This document shows positions 31,094 through 31,512 of a stretch of DNA of 31,512 nucleotides, in pieces. The stretch's first letter is position 1; each line of letters begins with the position of its first letter. The position numbers and the translations under genes are program-made. This DNA is from Bacilli bacterium (GTDB lineage Bacteria > Bacillota_I > Bacilli_A > RF39 > UBA660). The DNA is taken from NCBI GenBank assembly GCA_900769635.1, contig CAAGHJ010000044.1, forward strand, positions 1 through 31,512, read 5' to 3'. The notes beneath the pieces were generated by a model, which was given only the letters and a program-made list of their open reading frames with translations, did no database searches and was not told where the DNA came from.

Positions 31094-31512
<419 letters not shown>

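Overview
The window is AT-rich DNA from a low-GC Gram-positive bacterium of the Bacilli / Mollicutes-related type. It has strong AAGGAGG ribosome binding sites, sigma-A-type promoters (TTGACA-17-TATAAT) and U-tract terminators. UGA is used as a stop (for example 7736 and 26474) and Trp is encoded by TGG, so this is genetic code 11 and not a code-4 mycoplasma. The first ~420 bases of a 16S rRNA gene lie at the right end. They would allow proper placement by a database search; from memory I can only suggest an uncultured gut Bacilli/RF39-like lineage.

Layout. (1) 208-14264 holds a Gram-positive type IV secretion (conjugation-like) locus: two pilin-like proteins, a VirB6-like channel protein, a PrgI-like protein, a VirB4 ATPase split into two overlapping genes, an M23 + lysozyme wall hydrolase, a membrane-anchored possible VirB8-like protein and a VirD4 coupling ATPase. 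No relaxase, integrase or att site is visible. Between the first pilin gene and the rest sits an independently promoted and terminated four-gene block (627-3693) built of two paralogue pairs, one of which is an HExxH metallopeptidase beside an apparently inactive copy. (2) 14354-23312 is chromosomal housekeeping: a rhodanese, RmuC, two conserved small proteins, a membrane-anchored parvulin (reverse strand), twin YjcZ-like micro-proteins, a trpS-yqeG-yqeH-mgtC operon, then reverse-strand genes for a ZnuA-like lipoprotein and YidD, and forward rnc. (3) 23313-24000 is non-coding, with an orphan terminator and an operator-like promoter. (4) 24001-26974 is a compact bacteriocin operon: a C39 peptidase-containing ABC transporter, a small membrane protein, and three unlisted GG-leader peptides. 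One has a 17-residue Arg-rich core bounded by two cysteines; the other two resemble a GxxxG two-peptide bacteriocin. (5) 27014-30178: an orphan GspE/PilB-type ATPase (reverse), then a forward cluster of a SPOR-like membrane protein, a multi-pass membrane protein and a transglutaminase-like protein. (6) 30179-31093 is a non-coding rRNA leader region with repeats, a predicted structured element and two near-duplicate rRNA promoters, followed by 16S.

The strongest candidate for an undescribed system is the three-peptide bacteriocin operon. Next come the metallopeptidase/pseudopeptidase cargo inside the T4SS locus and the Cys-rich pilin-like fusion. All family assignments come from reading motifs by eye; no database search was run.
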